Part shown: piece after piece, positions 42,443 through 51,299 of the stretch
Numbering within the stretch: the first letter of the stretch is position 1
Layout: each line of letters begins with the position of its first letter
NCBI GenBank assembly: GCA_021784575.1
Contig: JAJYHX010000002.1
Location: forward strand, 267,819 to 331,818
DNA from: Nitrospirota bacterium
GTDB lineage: Bacteria > Nitrospirota > JACRHJ01
Reading direction: 5' to 3'
DNA length: 64,000 nucleotides
Notes under the pieces: generated by a model
Database searches by the model: none
What the model was told of the DNA's origin: nothing
The model's input: the letters and a program-made list of their open reading frames with translations, nothing else
Made by a program: the position numbers and the translations under genes

Positions 42443-43933
42443 TTAATGCCCAAAAAACTTTTGGAACACGGTTTTGTTTTTTTTCTGAAGCACCCTTGCC
42501 GACGGCTGGTTCACGGCAGGAAGGCTCGGAGGCTCCTTCGGCCTGTCGACCGGCTGAAGCCTGTCGACAGGCTTCGGTCTTTCCACGGGCCTCAGCCAGT
42601 CCGCCTGCTTCGGCCCATCGATGGGCTTCGGCCTGTCGATGGGATTAAGTCTGTCCGCAGGCGCCGGGGCGGGCGGCAATACTTCCACGGCCTCTGTCGC
42701 ATCGGCCCCCTCGCCGGAAAGCTCCACGTCGAGCGATACCTTCAGGATGACTTCTTTTGTCTCGCCATCGCGGGTCCTGATGCGCACGGGGAGCGTGAAA
42801 ACAAGCCCGGTTACTTCCGGCGCCATGGTCTCCGGCCTGTCGCATACCGGAAGCCCCCCGGCCTCCGGCACAGGGTTAACTATCACCTCGTCCTTTATAT
42901 TCCCTGCGGATAGCTCGGGCACAGGCTCCGCGGCGGGCGGTTCCGGCGAAGGCCCGGCCTGCAAAAGCTCGTCAACTGTCTCTACGGGTTTATCCTGCGC
43001 CCGAGTTTCGATGTCTTCAGAGAAAATCTCCGGCGCCGGTTCGGACATAACCGAAACTGGCGCTTCCGGCTCAGGAAATGCTATATCCTCCTCAGACCAT
43101 TCCATTATCGACAGCGGCATGGGCGGTATCTCGGTCTGCGGCTCAGGCTCCGGAAGCTGTTCATGCTGCATCCCCTCAACCGCTTCCGGTTGTTGCGGCT
43201 CAGGCTCCGGCTCCTGGTCGGGCAATGATATATCCGGCGCGGGGACCGCAACCTTTACCTTTATTATCTCTTTTTCAATGTCTTCGGCTGTCCTGCCGCC
43301 TCTCGCGCTCTCGGCGCTGATTTCCTCAAGGTCGATCTGGTGGCCTTCCGGGTCCTGCTTCAGCTCATGCAGTATATATTTAACTATCGCCGTAAGGGTC
43401 GGGAAAACGCCATCGCCCTTTACGGCGGAGGCCTCGAAATATGGAAGCCCCTGCGGATTTAAGTAATCCTCCATCTCACGGACGGGCGAGGCGTCGGGAA
43501 GGTCTCTCTTGTTATACTGTATAACTATCGGGAATTGCGCGGCATTTATACCCATGTCCGAGAGGTTCCGCCTGAGGTTTTCAAGCGACTGGATGTTCTC
43601 GTTCATCATCGCGCTTTGGGAGTCCGCAACGAAAACGACGCCGTCCGCGCCCTTTAAAACCAGCTTTCTCGTGGAGTTGTAGAATACCTGCCCCGGCACG
43701 GTATAGAGATGGAAACGCGTCCTGAAGCCCTTGATTTTGCCCAGTTCCACGGGCAGAAAATCGAAGAACAGCGTCCTGTCCCCTTGCGTGGAAAGGGAAA
43801 TCAGCTTTCCCCTGTTGTCCGGCCTTACCTTCTCGTAAACGCTCTGGATGTTCGTGGTCTTGCCGGACAGACCCGGGCCGTAATAGACTATCTTTGCGTT
43901 TATCTCTCTTGTCGCGTAATTGACAAGCGCCAT
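42443..43933 (-). CDS. MglA-like Ras GTPase with long repetitive tail
   Basis: 496 residues; MglA proteins are about 195. The GTPase domain (about 1-195) has P-loop GPGLSGKTT, YTVPGQVFY in place of the switch II DxxG, NKRD and SAVKG. The remaining about 300 residues are disordered and rich in Pro and Glu, with one folded-looking beta segment (GLVFTLPVRIRTRDGE). Seven hexapeptides of the type (L/P)xPxDR precede a basic C-terminus (KKNKTVFQKFFGH). MglA switches polarity and motility; no MglB is adjacent. Confidence 0.85.
   Translation of the reverse strand: MALVNYATREINAKIVYYGPGLSGKTTNIQSVYEKVRPDNRGKLISLSTQGDRTLFFDFLPVELGKIKGFRTRFHLYTVPGQVFYNSTRKLVLKGADGVVFVADSQSAMMNENIQSLENLRRNLSDMGINAAQFPIVIQYNKRDLPDASPVREMEDYLNPQGLPYFEASAVKGDGVFPTLTAIVKYILHELKQDPEGHQIDLEEISAESARGGRTAEDIEKEIIKVKVAVPAPDISLPDQEPEPEPQQPEAVEGMQHEQLPEPEPQTEIPPMPLSIMEWSEEDIAFPEPEAPVSVMSEPAPEIFSEDIETRAQDKPVETVDELLQAGPSPEPPAAEPVPELSAGNIKDEVIVNPVPEAGGLPVCDRPETMAPEVTGLVFTLPVRIRTRDGETKEVILKVSLDVELSGEGADATEAVEVLPPAPAPADRLNPIDRPKPIDGPKQADWLRPVERPKPVDRLQPVDRPKEPPSLPAVNQPSARVLQKKNKTVFQKFFGH
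42542..42667 (-). repeat. seven 18-bp tandem units encoding hexapeptides
   Basis: Units of CCTGTCGACCGGCTGAAG type repeat at 18-bp intervals; several contain GTCGAC or ATCGAT palindromes. They encode the (L/P)xPxDR track of the MglA-like protein. Confidence 0.8.
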
Positions 43934-44050
43934 AAAAATCCCCTAACTATAAATACAGATTACTTTTTTAGCATAAACAGCCCCCCTGTGTCAACGACAG
44001 ATTTACCAACCGTCCCCGATATTCCCTTTATTCCCGCCCTGTCTCGGCGC

Positions 44051-44079
44051 TTTACTTAATATCGGAATCGGTTTATAAT
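44051..44079 (+). promoter_or_regulatory. PBP1A promoter, possibly leaderless
   Basis: TTTACT (44051-44056), 17 bases, perfect TATAAT (44074-44079), then 6 bases to the ATG at 44086. Transcription should begin at or next to the A of ATG, and no ribosome site is visible. Confidence 0.6.
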
Positions 44080-44085
44080 TCCCGC

Positions 44086-46053
44086 ATGAAATTCTGGAAA
44101 AAATTCATCCTGTTCGGCGCGGCGGGGGCGATTCTTCTCGGCGCGGCCGCAGGCATAATCTTCGCGCATATCGGCGAACTGCCTGAAGTAACGGCCCTGG
44201 AGCAATACAAGCCGAGCGCCACCACCCGCATATTCTCCGCCGACGGAGAGCTGCTGGCGGAGTTCTATACGCAGAACCGCATCCCCGTCCCGCTCTCCAC
44301 CGTCCCGAAGAACGTCATAGACGCCTTCCTGGCCGTGGAGGACCCGCGCTTCTACTCCCACTCCGGCATAGACTTTGAGGGCATCATCCGCGCGGCATAC
44401 AAGGACATACGCACCGGCAGGCTCGCCCAGGGCGGCTCCAGCATCACCCAGCAGCTTGCCAAGATGATGTTCCTCTCCCCGCAAAAGACCTTCACGAGGA
44501 AGATAAAGGAAGCGTTCCTTGCCCTCCAGATAGAACGGCATTATTCCAAAGACGAAATACTCGGACTATACCTGAACCAGGTATACCTCGGCAGCGGCGC
44601 CTACGGCGTCGAGGCCGCGTCGCAGAGGTATTTCGGGAAATCCACGGGCGAGCTTACCCTTGCCGAGGGCGCGATGCTCGCCGGGCTTCCCGCCGCGCCG
44701 ACAAAATACTCGCCGCTTAACGACCTTCAGCTCGCATACTCGCGACGGGCGCACGTCCTCAAACGCATGTATGACGTGGGGTTCATAACCAAAACGCAGA
44801 TGCTTGAGGCGCAGAAAGAGCCTTTCGTAAGGATTCCGGAGCCGCAGGAGAACTACAAGGCGCCTTATTTCGTAGAGTATATCCGCCAGATACTGGACGA
44901 GAAATTCGGGCAGAGCGCGCTCTACCGGGGCGGCCTGAACGTCTATACCACGCTGAACTGGCAGATGCAGGAGATTGCCGAGAAGGCAATGGCGAAGGGC
45001 CTCAAAACACTCGACAAACGGCACCCCCGCGAAAAGGAACCGATGCAGGGCGCGCTCCTGGCAATAGAGCCCAATACCGGCTACATCCGGGCAATGGTCG
45101 GAGGCAGGGACTATAGCGAAAGCGAGTTCAACCGCACAACCCAGGCCATGCGGCAGCCCGGCTCCGCATTCAAGGCCATCGTATACTGCGCCGCGCTCGA
45201 CAAGGGCCTGGGCCCCGACTACACTATCCTCGACGCCCCGGTGTCCTACCCCGGCGGTCGCCCGGGCGTCATGTGGAGCCCGACCAACTACGAACACAAT
45301 TACGAGGGAATGGTGTCGCTCAGGAGGGCGCTTGCGCTTTCCATAAACGTCGTGGCCGTGAAGCTCCTGGCGCAGGTGGGCATCCCGACGGCGATAGAAT
45401 ATGCGAGGAAGCTCGGCATCTCAACGCCTCTCGCGCCATACCTCCCGCTTGCGCTCGGAGCGTCGGACGTTACGGTAATCGAGATGGCGAGCGCATATTC
45501 CGTATTCGACAACTACGGCATCTATACCGCGCCTTCGGGCATTATAAAAATCACGAACAGGGACGGGCGGGTGGTGGACGACTCGCCGCCCGCGACAAGG
45601 CAGGCGATTACGGCGGCAACAGCGGCGGAGATGACGGACATGCTGACCGGCGTGGTGAAATTCGGCACGGGTTACAGGGCCTCCGCGCTCGGAAGACCTG
45701 CGGCCGGCAAGACAGGCACCACGTCCAATTTCAACGACGCCTGGTTTATAGGCTACATCCCGAGCATTGTAACGGCGGTCTGGGTGGGTTACGACAACCA
45801 CAAGACCATCGGGAACCACGAAAGCGGCGCAAGGGCGGCACTGCCGATATGGCTTGATTTCATGCAGAATTATGTAAAGGAACTTAAAGTCCCTTATGAG
45901 AATTTTCCGGCGCCGCCGACACGGAAAAACACCTTGTTAAACGCAACCGCCGTAGGTCTGCCGAGCAATGTCCAGCCGGAAACGGCCTCTATGCAGAACG
46001 AAACGACCGCACCCGCCCAGGGGCCGAATTACGCCCCGGAACACGCGCATTAA
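44086..46053 (+). CDS. class A penicillin-binding protein 1A
   Basis: 655 residues. Membrane anchor (about 7-28). GT51 transglycosylase with catalytic E85 in AVEDPRFYSHSG and GGSSITQQLAKMMFLS. Transpeptidase with S360 in GSAFK, a SIN triad member and KTGT (542-545). Builds and cross-links peptidoglycan. The Ala/Gln/Pro-rich tail after about 620 is disordered. Convergent with prmA. Confidence 0.96.
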   Translation: MKFWKKFILFGAAGAILLGAAAGIIFAHIGELPEVTALEQYKPSATTRIFSADGELLAEFYTQNRIPVPLSTVPKNVIDAFLAVEDPRFYSHSGIDFEGIIRAAYKDIRTGRLAQGGSSITQQLAKMMFLSPQKTFTRKIKEAFLALQIERHYSKDEILGLYLNQVYLGSGAYGVEAASQRYFGKSTGELTLAEGAMLAGLPAAPTKYSPLNDLQLAYSRRAHVLKRMYDVGFITKTQMLEAQKEPFVRIPEPQENYKAPYFVEYIRQILDEKFGQSALYRGGLNVYTTLNWQMQEIAEKAMAKGLKTLDKRHPREKEPMQGALLAIEPNTGYIRAMVGGRDYSESEFNRTTQAMRQPGSAFKAIVYCAALDKGLGPDYTILDAPVSYPGGRPGVMWSPTNYEHNYEGMVSLRRALALSINVVAVKLLAQVGIPTAIEYARKLGISTPLAPYLPLALGASDVTVIEMASAYSVFDNYGIYTAPSGIIKITNRDGRVVDDSPPATRQAITAATAAEMTDMLTGVVKFGTGYRASALGRPAAGKTGTTSNFNDAWFIGYIPSIVTAVWVGYDNHKTIGNHESGARAALPIWLDFMQNYVKELKVPYENFPAPPTRKNTLLNATAVGLPSNVQPETASMQNETTAPAQGPNYAPEHAH

Positions 46054-46054
46054 A

Positions 46055-47071
46055 TCACCCTCTCCCCGGCGCTTTCCCATCCCTTCGGCTTCGCTCAGGG
46101 CAGGCTCCGGGAGAGGGAAAAGGAATCTCCTCCCGCATCAGCATCCCGCTGAACCAGGTCGGCCCGCCGCCGGTCGACCGGCCGCCGTCGGCGGAAACGA
46201 TACCATCGTTTAGCGAAAGTCCGCTTTTTGCCGCCTCGTTCAGCACCGGCCCTTCCTGCCCCGCAAGCAGCCCGGAGATTATCAATGCTCCGCCGGGCTT
46301 GAGCGCGGCTGCAACAGGGCACATAAGCTCCAGCAGAGGCTCAAGGAACAGGTTCGCCAGGATTATGTCGTATGGCCCGGCGGCACCGGCATCCCGGACG
46401 CTTCCGTGGATTACACGCGCGCCGTCCGTTATGTCGTTCAGGGCGAAATTCTTCTCTGCGGCCTCAACGGAGCTTTTGTCAGTATCCACGGCCGTAACGT
46501 CTACAACGCCCATCATACGCGCGGCTATGGCGAGGATTCCCGTGCCCGTGCCGACGTCGAGAAGCGATTTTCCGGCCAGGTTGTCCTGCGCGGCGGCCCA
46601 CTGCCGGAGGAGCGTCAGAACCGTAAGCGTGGTTATGTGGTCTCCCGCGCCGAATGCGTTGCCGGGGTCGATTAAAAGAAGTCTTTCATTGCCCTCATAG
46701 CCCGTCTCCGCACCTTCCTTCATCCCCATCTTAAGATAAGAGGGGGATAGAGGGGGCGTTATGAAAGTCGCCGGATTATTTCCCTGTATCTTCCACGGCG
46801 GACAAATGAGAAATCCCTCGGCCCGGACGCACTCAAAACGCTCCTTCCACGCCGCCTGCCAGTCCTTTTCCTCCACGGCCTCGCGTGAGACGGTCAGCCC
46901 GTCGAACGCGGAGAGAGCGGCAATTATTTTATCCGGGTTAACGGTATCCGGGAAATACGCAATAAGCGCATCGTCCCGCTCCTCGATACCCGTGCAGCCG
47001 TGGTCGTACAGGACGGCGGTTACGGGTTCACGGAGGTTGGAGAGAAGGGTGATTTTGAATTGAAAAAACAT
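46055..47071 (-). CDS. prmA: ribosomal protein L11 methyltransferase with repeat-derived insert and tail
   Basis: 338 residues against a family norm of about 290-300. DWQAAWKERFE, DPGNAFGAGDHITT, SAM motif LLDVGTGTGILAIAA and ILANLFLEPL are intact. An insert of about 33 residues (about 95-127, ITPPLSPSYLKMGMKEG) interrupts the ICPPWK-GNERLLLIDPG junction and is encoded by a palindromic repeat. The C-terminus (GACPERSRRDGKAPG) is the well-known translation of another dispersed repeat. The frame remains open throughout. Confidence 0.92.
   Translation of the reverse strand: MFFQFKITLLSNLREPVTAVLYDHGCTGIEERDDALIAYFPDTVNPDKIIAALSAFDGLTVSREAVEEKDWQAAWKERFECVRAEGFLICPPWKIQGNNPATFITPPLSPSYLKMGMKEGAETGYEGNERLLLIDPGNAFGAGDHITTLTVLTLLRQWAAAQDNLAGKSLLDVGTGTGILAIAARMMGVVDVTAVDTDKSSVEAAEKNFALNDITDGARVIHGSVRDAGAAGPYDIILANLFLEPLLELMCPVAAALKPGGALIISGLLAGQEGPVLNEAAKSGLSLNDGIVSADGGRSTGGGPTWFSGMLMREEIPFPSPGACPERSRRDGKAPGRG
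46056..46119. repeat. CCCTCTCCCC repeat encoding the PrmA tail
   Basis: Includes CCTTCGGCTTCGCTCAGGGC (translated as PERSRR on the minus strand). Arms CCCTCTCCCC and GGGAGAGGG enclose it. Confidence 0.75.
46721..46762. repeat. CCCCATCTTAAGATAAGAGGGGG repeat inside prmA
   Basis: Member of the 35104/37231 family, inserted in frame. Confidence 0.75.
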
Positions 47072-47081
47072 AGACTGCGCC

Positions 47082-48821
47082 CTACATGCTCTCCGGCGCG
47101 CCGACGCCGAGGAGACCCAGCGCCGTAGCAATAACCTGGCGGACTGCCTGCACGAGGTGCATCCGGGCATATGTAAGCTCCAGGTCGTCCGAGATGAACT
47201 TGTGCCGGAAGTAATAGCTGTGCAGTTCACCCGCGAGCTCCTGGAGGTAATACGTGATCCTGTGTGGCTCTTTCGCCTCCGCCGCCTTCTCGACAAGCTC
47301 CGGAAACGCGGACAGCCGTTTTATGATGGCAAGCTCCTCCGGTAGCAAAAGGCGCGAGAGGTTGACTTCTTCGATGGGCGGGAAAGCGATACCCTTTTCA
47401 GCCGCCTGGCGAAAGACCGAAGAAAGCCGCGCATGGGCATACTGGACGTAGTAGACCGGGTTCTCCGACGACTGGCTCTTCACCAGGTCCAGGTCGAAAT
47501 CGAGGTGCGAGTCCGGACGGCGCAGCATGAACGTGAAGCGGCATGCATCCGTGCCGACCTCGTCCATCACCTCTTCGAGCGTAACGAACGTCCCGGCGCG
47601 TTTTGACATCTTCACAGGCTGGCCCTCGCGCATGAGGTTCACAAGCTGGACGAGAAGGACATTGAACTCGTCCGGGTTATGCCCAAGCGCCTGTATCGCC
47701 GCCTTCATGCGCGGGATGTAGCCGTGATGGTCTGCGCCCCAGACGTCTATGATTTCCTTAAAGCCGCGCAGGAACTTGTCCCGGTGATACGCTATGTCGG
47801 ATGCGAAGTAGGTCGTCTGGCCGTTGTTCCGTATCAACACCCTGTCCTTGTCGTCGCCGAACCGGGTCGTCATAAGCCAGACCGCGCCGCCTTCCTCGAA
47901 AACTAGGCCCTTTTCCCGAAGCTCGTCAATCGCGGCACGGACAAGGTTGTTCTTCGGGTCGTAGAGTTTCCTCTCGCTGTACCATTCGTCGAAGCTTACG
48001 CCGAATTTCGCAAGAGTCTCTTCTATCTGCCGGAGCATCATCTTGATGCCTTCTTCGCGGCAGTAAGTCTTTTTATCGTCCTCGGAGAGCTTCTCGAACT
48101 CCGGCCTCGCCATGAACTCCTGAGCAAGGTCCTTCACATACCCACCGAGATAGTGGCAGGCCCAATACGCGTGGTTCACGGCGTCTTCGACGCCGGGGGC
48201 TTCTTCGTCCGCCGCTTCGGCGCTCATGGCCTTTGCCGCTTCCTCGTCGCCGGAAAGCTCACGATACTTGAAATATATACTGCTCGCAAGGTTCTCAACC
48301 TGTGAGCCGAAGTCGTTTATGTAGAACTCGCGCTTGACGTCGTATCCGGCAAATGAGAGAAGCCTTGCGAGCGAATCGCCGACCGCCGCGCCGCGGCCAT
48401 GACCGATGTGCAGAGGCCCGGTGGGGTTCGCGGAGACGAACTCAACCTGGACGGGCTTTCCGTTTCCGATATTCGAGCGCCCGTAGTCCGCACCCCTACC
48501 CTCGATTTCACTCAGGACGGAGAGCCATGCGGAGTCTTTTATGAAGAAATTTATATATCCCGGCCCGGCAATCTCCGTCTTTTCAAGAATGACGTCCGAA
48601 TCTTCCATTGCGCCCTTTATTATCTCCGCGATCTTCCTGGGCGGCTTCTTTTCGGGCTTTGCAAGGGAGAGCGCGACGGTCGTGGCAAAATCTCCATGTC
48701 CCTCTTCCTTTGGGACTTCGAGCGCGACCGGCGGGACTTCAGGCAGGGACAGTTCACCCCGCTCCTTTGCCTTCATTAGCGCGTTGTGGATGATGCGGAG
48801 GATTTTATTCTTCAAGTTCAC
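47082..48821 (-). CDS. argS: arginyl-tRNA synthetase
   Basis: 579 residues. HIGH motif as HIGHGRGAAVGD; KMSK-like PVKMSKRAG; C-terminal DALR anticodon-binding domain. It charges tRNA-Arg. The start codon appears to be GTG (48821) within a palindromic-repeat remnant that also provides the GGGGAGAGG run. Eleven bases after its stop comes prmA. Confidence 0.96.
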   Translation of the reverse strand: MNLKNKILRIIHNALMKAKERGELSLPEVPPVALEVPKEEGHGDFATTVALSLAKPEKKPPRKIAEIIKGAMEDSDVILEKTEIAGPGYINFFIKDSAWLSVLSEIEGRGADYGRSNIGNGKPVQVEFVSANPTGPLHIGHGRGAAVGDSLARLLSFAGYDVKREFYINDFGSQVENLASSIYFKYRELSGDEEAAKAMSAEAADEEAPGVEDAVNHAYWACHYLGGYVKDLAQEFMARPEFEKLSEDDKKTYCREEGIKMMLRQIEETLAKFGVSFDEWYSERKLYDPKNNLVRAAIDELREKGLVFEEGGAVWLMTTRFGDDKDRVLIRNNGQTTYFASDIAYHRDKFLRGFKEIIDVWGADHHGYIPRMKAAIQALGHNPDEFNVLLVQLVNLMREGQPVKMSKRAGTFVTLEEVMDEVGTDACRFTFMLRRPDSHLDFDLDLVKSQSSENPVYYVQYAHARLSSVFRQAAEKGIAFPPIEEVNLSRLLLPEELAIIKRLSAFPELVEKAAEAKEPHRITYYLQELAGELHSYYFRHKFISDDLELTYARMHLVQAVRQVIATALGLLGVGAPESM

Positions 48822-48831
48822 CCTCTCCCCG
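48816..48831. repeat. palindromic-repeat remnant at the argS start
   Basis: GTTCACCCTCTCCCCG matches 16 bases of the rsmD insert (35750-35765) in the opposite orientation. Confidence 0.6.
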
Positions 48832-48907
48832 ACTCTTTTGTTTTAAGGGCTTATAGTATATGGGGAAAAAGTGTCGAAAGTCAAGCGAAAGGGGTCGGCG
48901 GCGGTTT

Positions 48908-51088
48908 CTAATATTTAGCGAAGCCGCTGTCGTGCGTATGACAGAGTGTGCAGTTCGTGCGATCGTAGTCGAAACCGCCGGAGTGGTTTACAAAAGCGGT
49001 AGTGTAGTTCCGGTAGTATTTCGTCGTGGTATGGCAGACCTCGCAGATGCCGTCCCTGTCGGAGTCGCTGTCGGCGAAGGAGTTGTCTCCCGTGTAGCCG
49101 AGGAAGACGACCTTTTTAAGGCCGCTGTCGGGCGTCATAACGACAGAGCGTATACCGTGCAGGTTCCGGTAGTTGTGCATCTGGTGGCAGGTAAGGCAGT
49201 TCTCGTCCTCGTGCGTCCCGGTGTTGTGGCAGTCGAGGCACATCGTGTTGTCCGTGTTGTCCACCCTGAGATACGGAAAATCGAGCGATACGTATACATA
49301 GTCTGAAACAGGCTGGTAAAGCGTTACCGTGCCGTTGTTGTACGAATAAGTGAAATCGTCCTGCGGCACCTCCGCCGCGCGCCTTGTTTTGACATATGTC
49401 GGGGCGGTTTCAAGCGTTACCGAGGTGTAGCAGTTCGGGATAAGGTAGTTATACCATGCCCAGCCGCCGTTCTCAAGCGAGAAGGTCGTATAGCCTCCAA
49501 GCTGCGTCGTCATCTCCCACGTCCTGCCGGGGTCTTCCGTCTTCTCCATCGAGTTGTGGCAGGTATTGCAGACTATTTTACCGTTGTCCAGATGCGTTCC
49601 CATCATGTTGGAAAAGCGCCCGGTTATGTTGCCGTATGTCGGGACGTTGCACCCGCCGGTGGTGACGTCTATGAAGACGGGATGCGACGTGACGCCGCTA
49701 TTGAATGCGACCTGGGGCCTGCCGATGTTCTTGCCCCTGGCCTGCCCGGCGCTGTTGTGGCAGCTGAGGCAGAGGCTCGACGAGTAACGGTAATCGAAAT
49801 TGCCTGTCAGGAACGTCCCCGGCTGAATATGGCAGCCGGTGCAGTCCACGCTGTATGGCTGGGTGTAGGACTCGTCCCAGGAATAGTGCGGAAGCTCCGG
49901 CGTCCCGGCGGTGGGCGTCGCGCTGACTTCCTTGGAATATGCGCTTGTGTAGTTGCCGTAGGAACGGAGCGCGAAGTAATAGGTCGCGTTGTTTGTAAGG
50001 CCGCGGACGTCGTATAAGTTAACGTTCCCGACGTCGATCATATTCGTGTAATTCCCGGATACGTTACCGTAGCTAAGCTTGTATCCTGTGACGTTCGGCT
50101 CCGAAACCGGCTGCCAGGTTACCCTGACCATAGTGTTCCTGGGCGACGCCGTCAGGCCCACCGGCGGCCAGGGAACGGGCTGGGCGGCGGATGATTCGTA
50201 CGCCCCCATGTCCGGGGCGTTGCCGTTGTAAGGAAGACCTACGTATACGCCCGCGTCGATACAGGGAGACAGCGTCGGAGAGGTCTGGAGGTGATAATCG
50301 CCGCCCCCGACATAGAGCGGGTTTGCGGATTCGTCGTGAAGTCCGGCGCCCGTCCCGGAATATCCTCCGGAGTAGTTTCCGTAGATGTTGTCATAGTCGT
50401 TGGCCGGGCTGGAATCAATGTCGGCGTATATGCCGTAGCCGCCACTCGAAGTGATAATGTCGTTCTTGATATTCGGCGAAAAAGCGTATAGGGCAATGCC
50501 ATGACCGTTATTTTTGTCGATGGTGTTGTTGTATATGAGCGGCGTCCCGCTATTTCCGAAGCTGTAGCAGTTTATGCCGTCGGAGGAGTTGGAGTATATC
50601 ACGTTCTTCTCGATTACAGGCGAGGAGACTTCATAAACATATATGCCGTATTTGCCGTTTCCCGTAATTTTGTTGTCCGTTATCGTGGGCGAGCATCCGG
50701 ACACGTAAACTCCGGCATTAAAGCCGGTGCCTGAGCTGCCGCCCGTAATTGTAAAACCGTCGATTGTCGCTGTCGTGGCGTTGTTGAACGTTACGGCGCT
50801 GCCGTGACCCTTGGCGTCTATTATAGTCGGGTTCGCTTCGATATTCCTCGTCCAGCCTGCGCCGGAGTATCCGCCGAAGACGTTGACGCGGTTTTTCATG
50901 GTGATTGGGCCGGTATACGTGCCGAAGGCCACGTGGACTTCATCGCCGGGCTGGGCGGCGTTTATGGCGGGCTGTATGGAGATATAATCCGCGCCGCCGC
51001 CGACATTTACCGTGATTACCGCGGCAATTGCGGGCACGGAGAGGACAAGAAAGACGATAATGACGAGATATATAACCGGCTTTTTCAT
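48908..51088 (-). CDS. exported beta-helix / FN3 / heptahaem cytochrome fusion
   Basis: 726 residues. Signal peptide, then a right-handed parallel beta-helix of the NosD/DUF1565 type (about 25-300: GGYSGAGW, SGVYVSGCSPTITDN-like coils), an FN3 domain (about 310-395: PPVGLTASP...ATYYFALRSYG), and a haem domain with seven CxxCH sites: CTGCH, CLSCH, CNTCH, CLDCH, CLTCH, CEVCH and CTLCH. Length and domain order are unusual. It is probably on the cell surface; electron transfer to the outside is inference. The ATG at 51088 is preferred to TTG 51094. Confidence 0.85.
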   Translation of the reverse strand: MKKPVIYLVIIVFLVLSVPAIAAVITVNVGGGADYISIQPAINAAQPGDEVHVAFGTYTGPITMKNRVNVFGGYSGAGWTRNIEANPTIIDAKGHGSAVTFNNATTATIDGFTITGGSSGTGFNAGVYVSGCSPTITDNKITGNGKYGIYVYEVSSPVIEKNVIYSNSSDGINCYSFGNSGTPLIYNNTIDKNNGHGIALYAFSPNIKNDIITSSGGYGIYADIDSSPANDYDNIYGNYSGGYSGTGAGLHDESANPLYVGGGDYHLQTSPTLSPCIDAGVYVGLPYNGNAPDMGAYESSAAQPVPWPPVGLTASPRNTMVRVTWQPVSEPNVTGYKLSYGNVSGNYTNMIDVGNVNLYDVRGLTNNATYYFALRSYGNYTSAYSKEVSATPTAGTPELPHYSWDESYTQPYSVDCTGCHIQPGTFLTGNFDYRYSSSLCLSCHNSAGQARGKNIGRPQVAFNSGVTSHPVFIDVTTGGCNVPTYGNITGRFSNMMGTHLDNGKIVCNTCHNSMEKTEDPGRTWEMTTQLGGYTTFSLENGGWAWYNYLIPNCYTSVTLETAPTYVKTRRAAEVPQDDFTYSYNNGTVTLYQPVSDYVYVSLDFPYLRVDNTDNTMCLDCHNTGTHEDENCLTCHQMHNYRNLHGIRSVVMTPDSGLKKVVFLGYTGDNSFADSDSDRDGICEVCHTTTKYYRNYTTAFVNHSGGFDYDRTNCTLCHTHDSGFAKY

Positions 51089-51299
51089 AGCCAAAATCCG
51101 TAGTCCTATTATTACACCTAAAGGAATTTATGCAAAAAATATGCTTGAACCGATGCAGCTTGCCGGCAGGCTACAGGTCCGCGTTTTTAGCTTTTTATGA
51201 GCACTAATAACGGCAGGTGTTAACAAAAGCGGATACAAAGGGAAAAATCCGCCGAAAGGATGATTAAAACCGCTCAACTATGTGGAGAACTGAGCGAAA

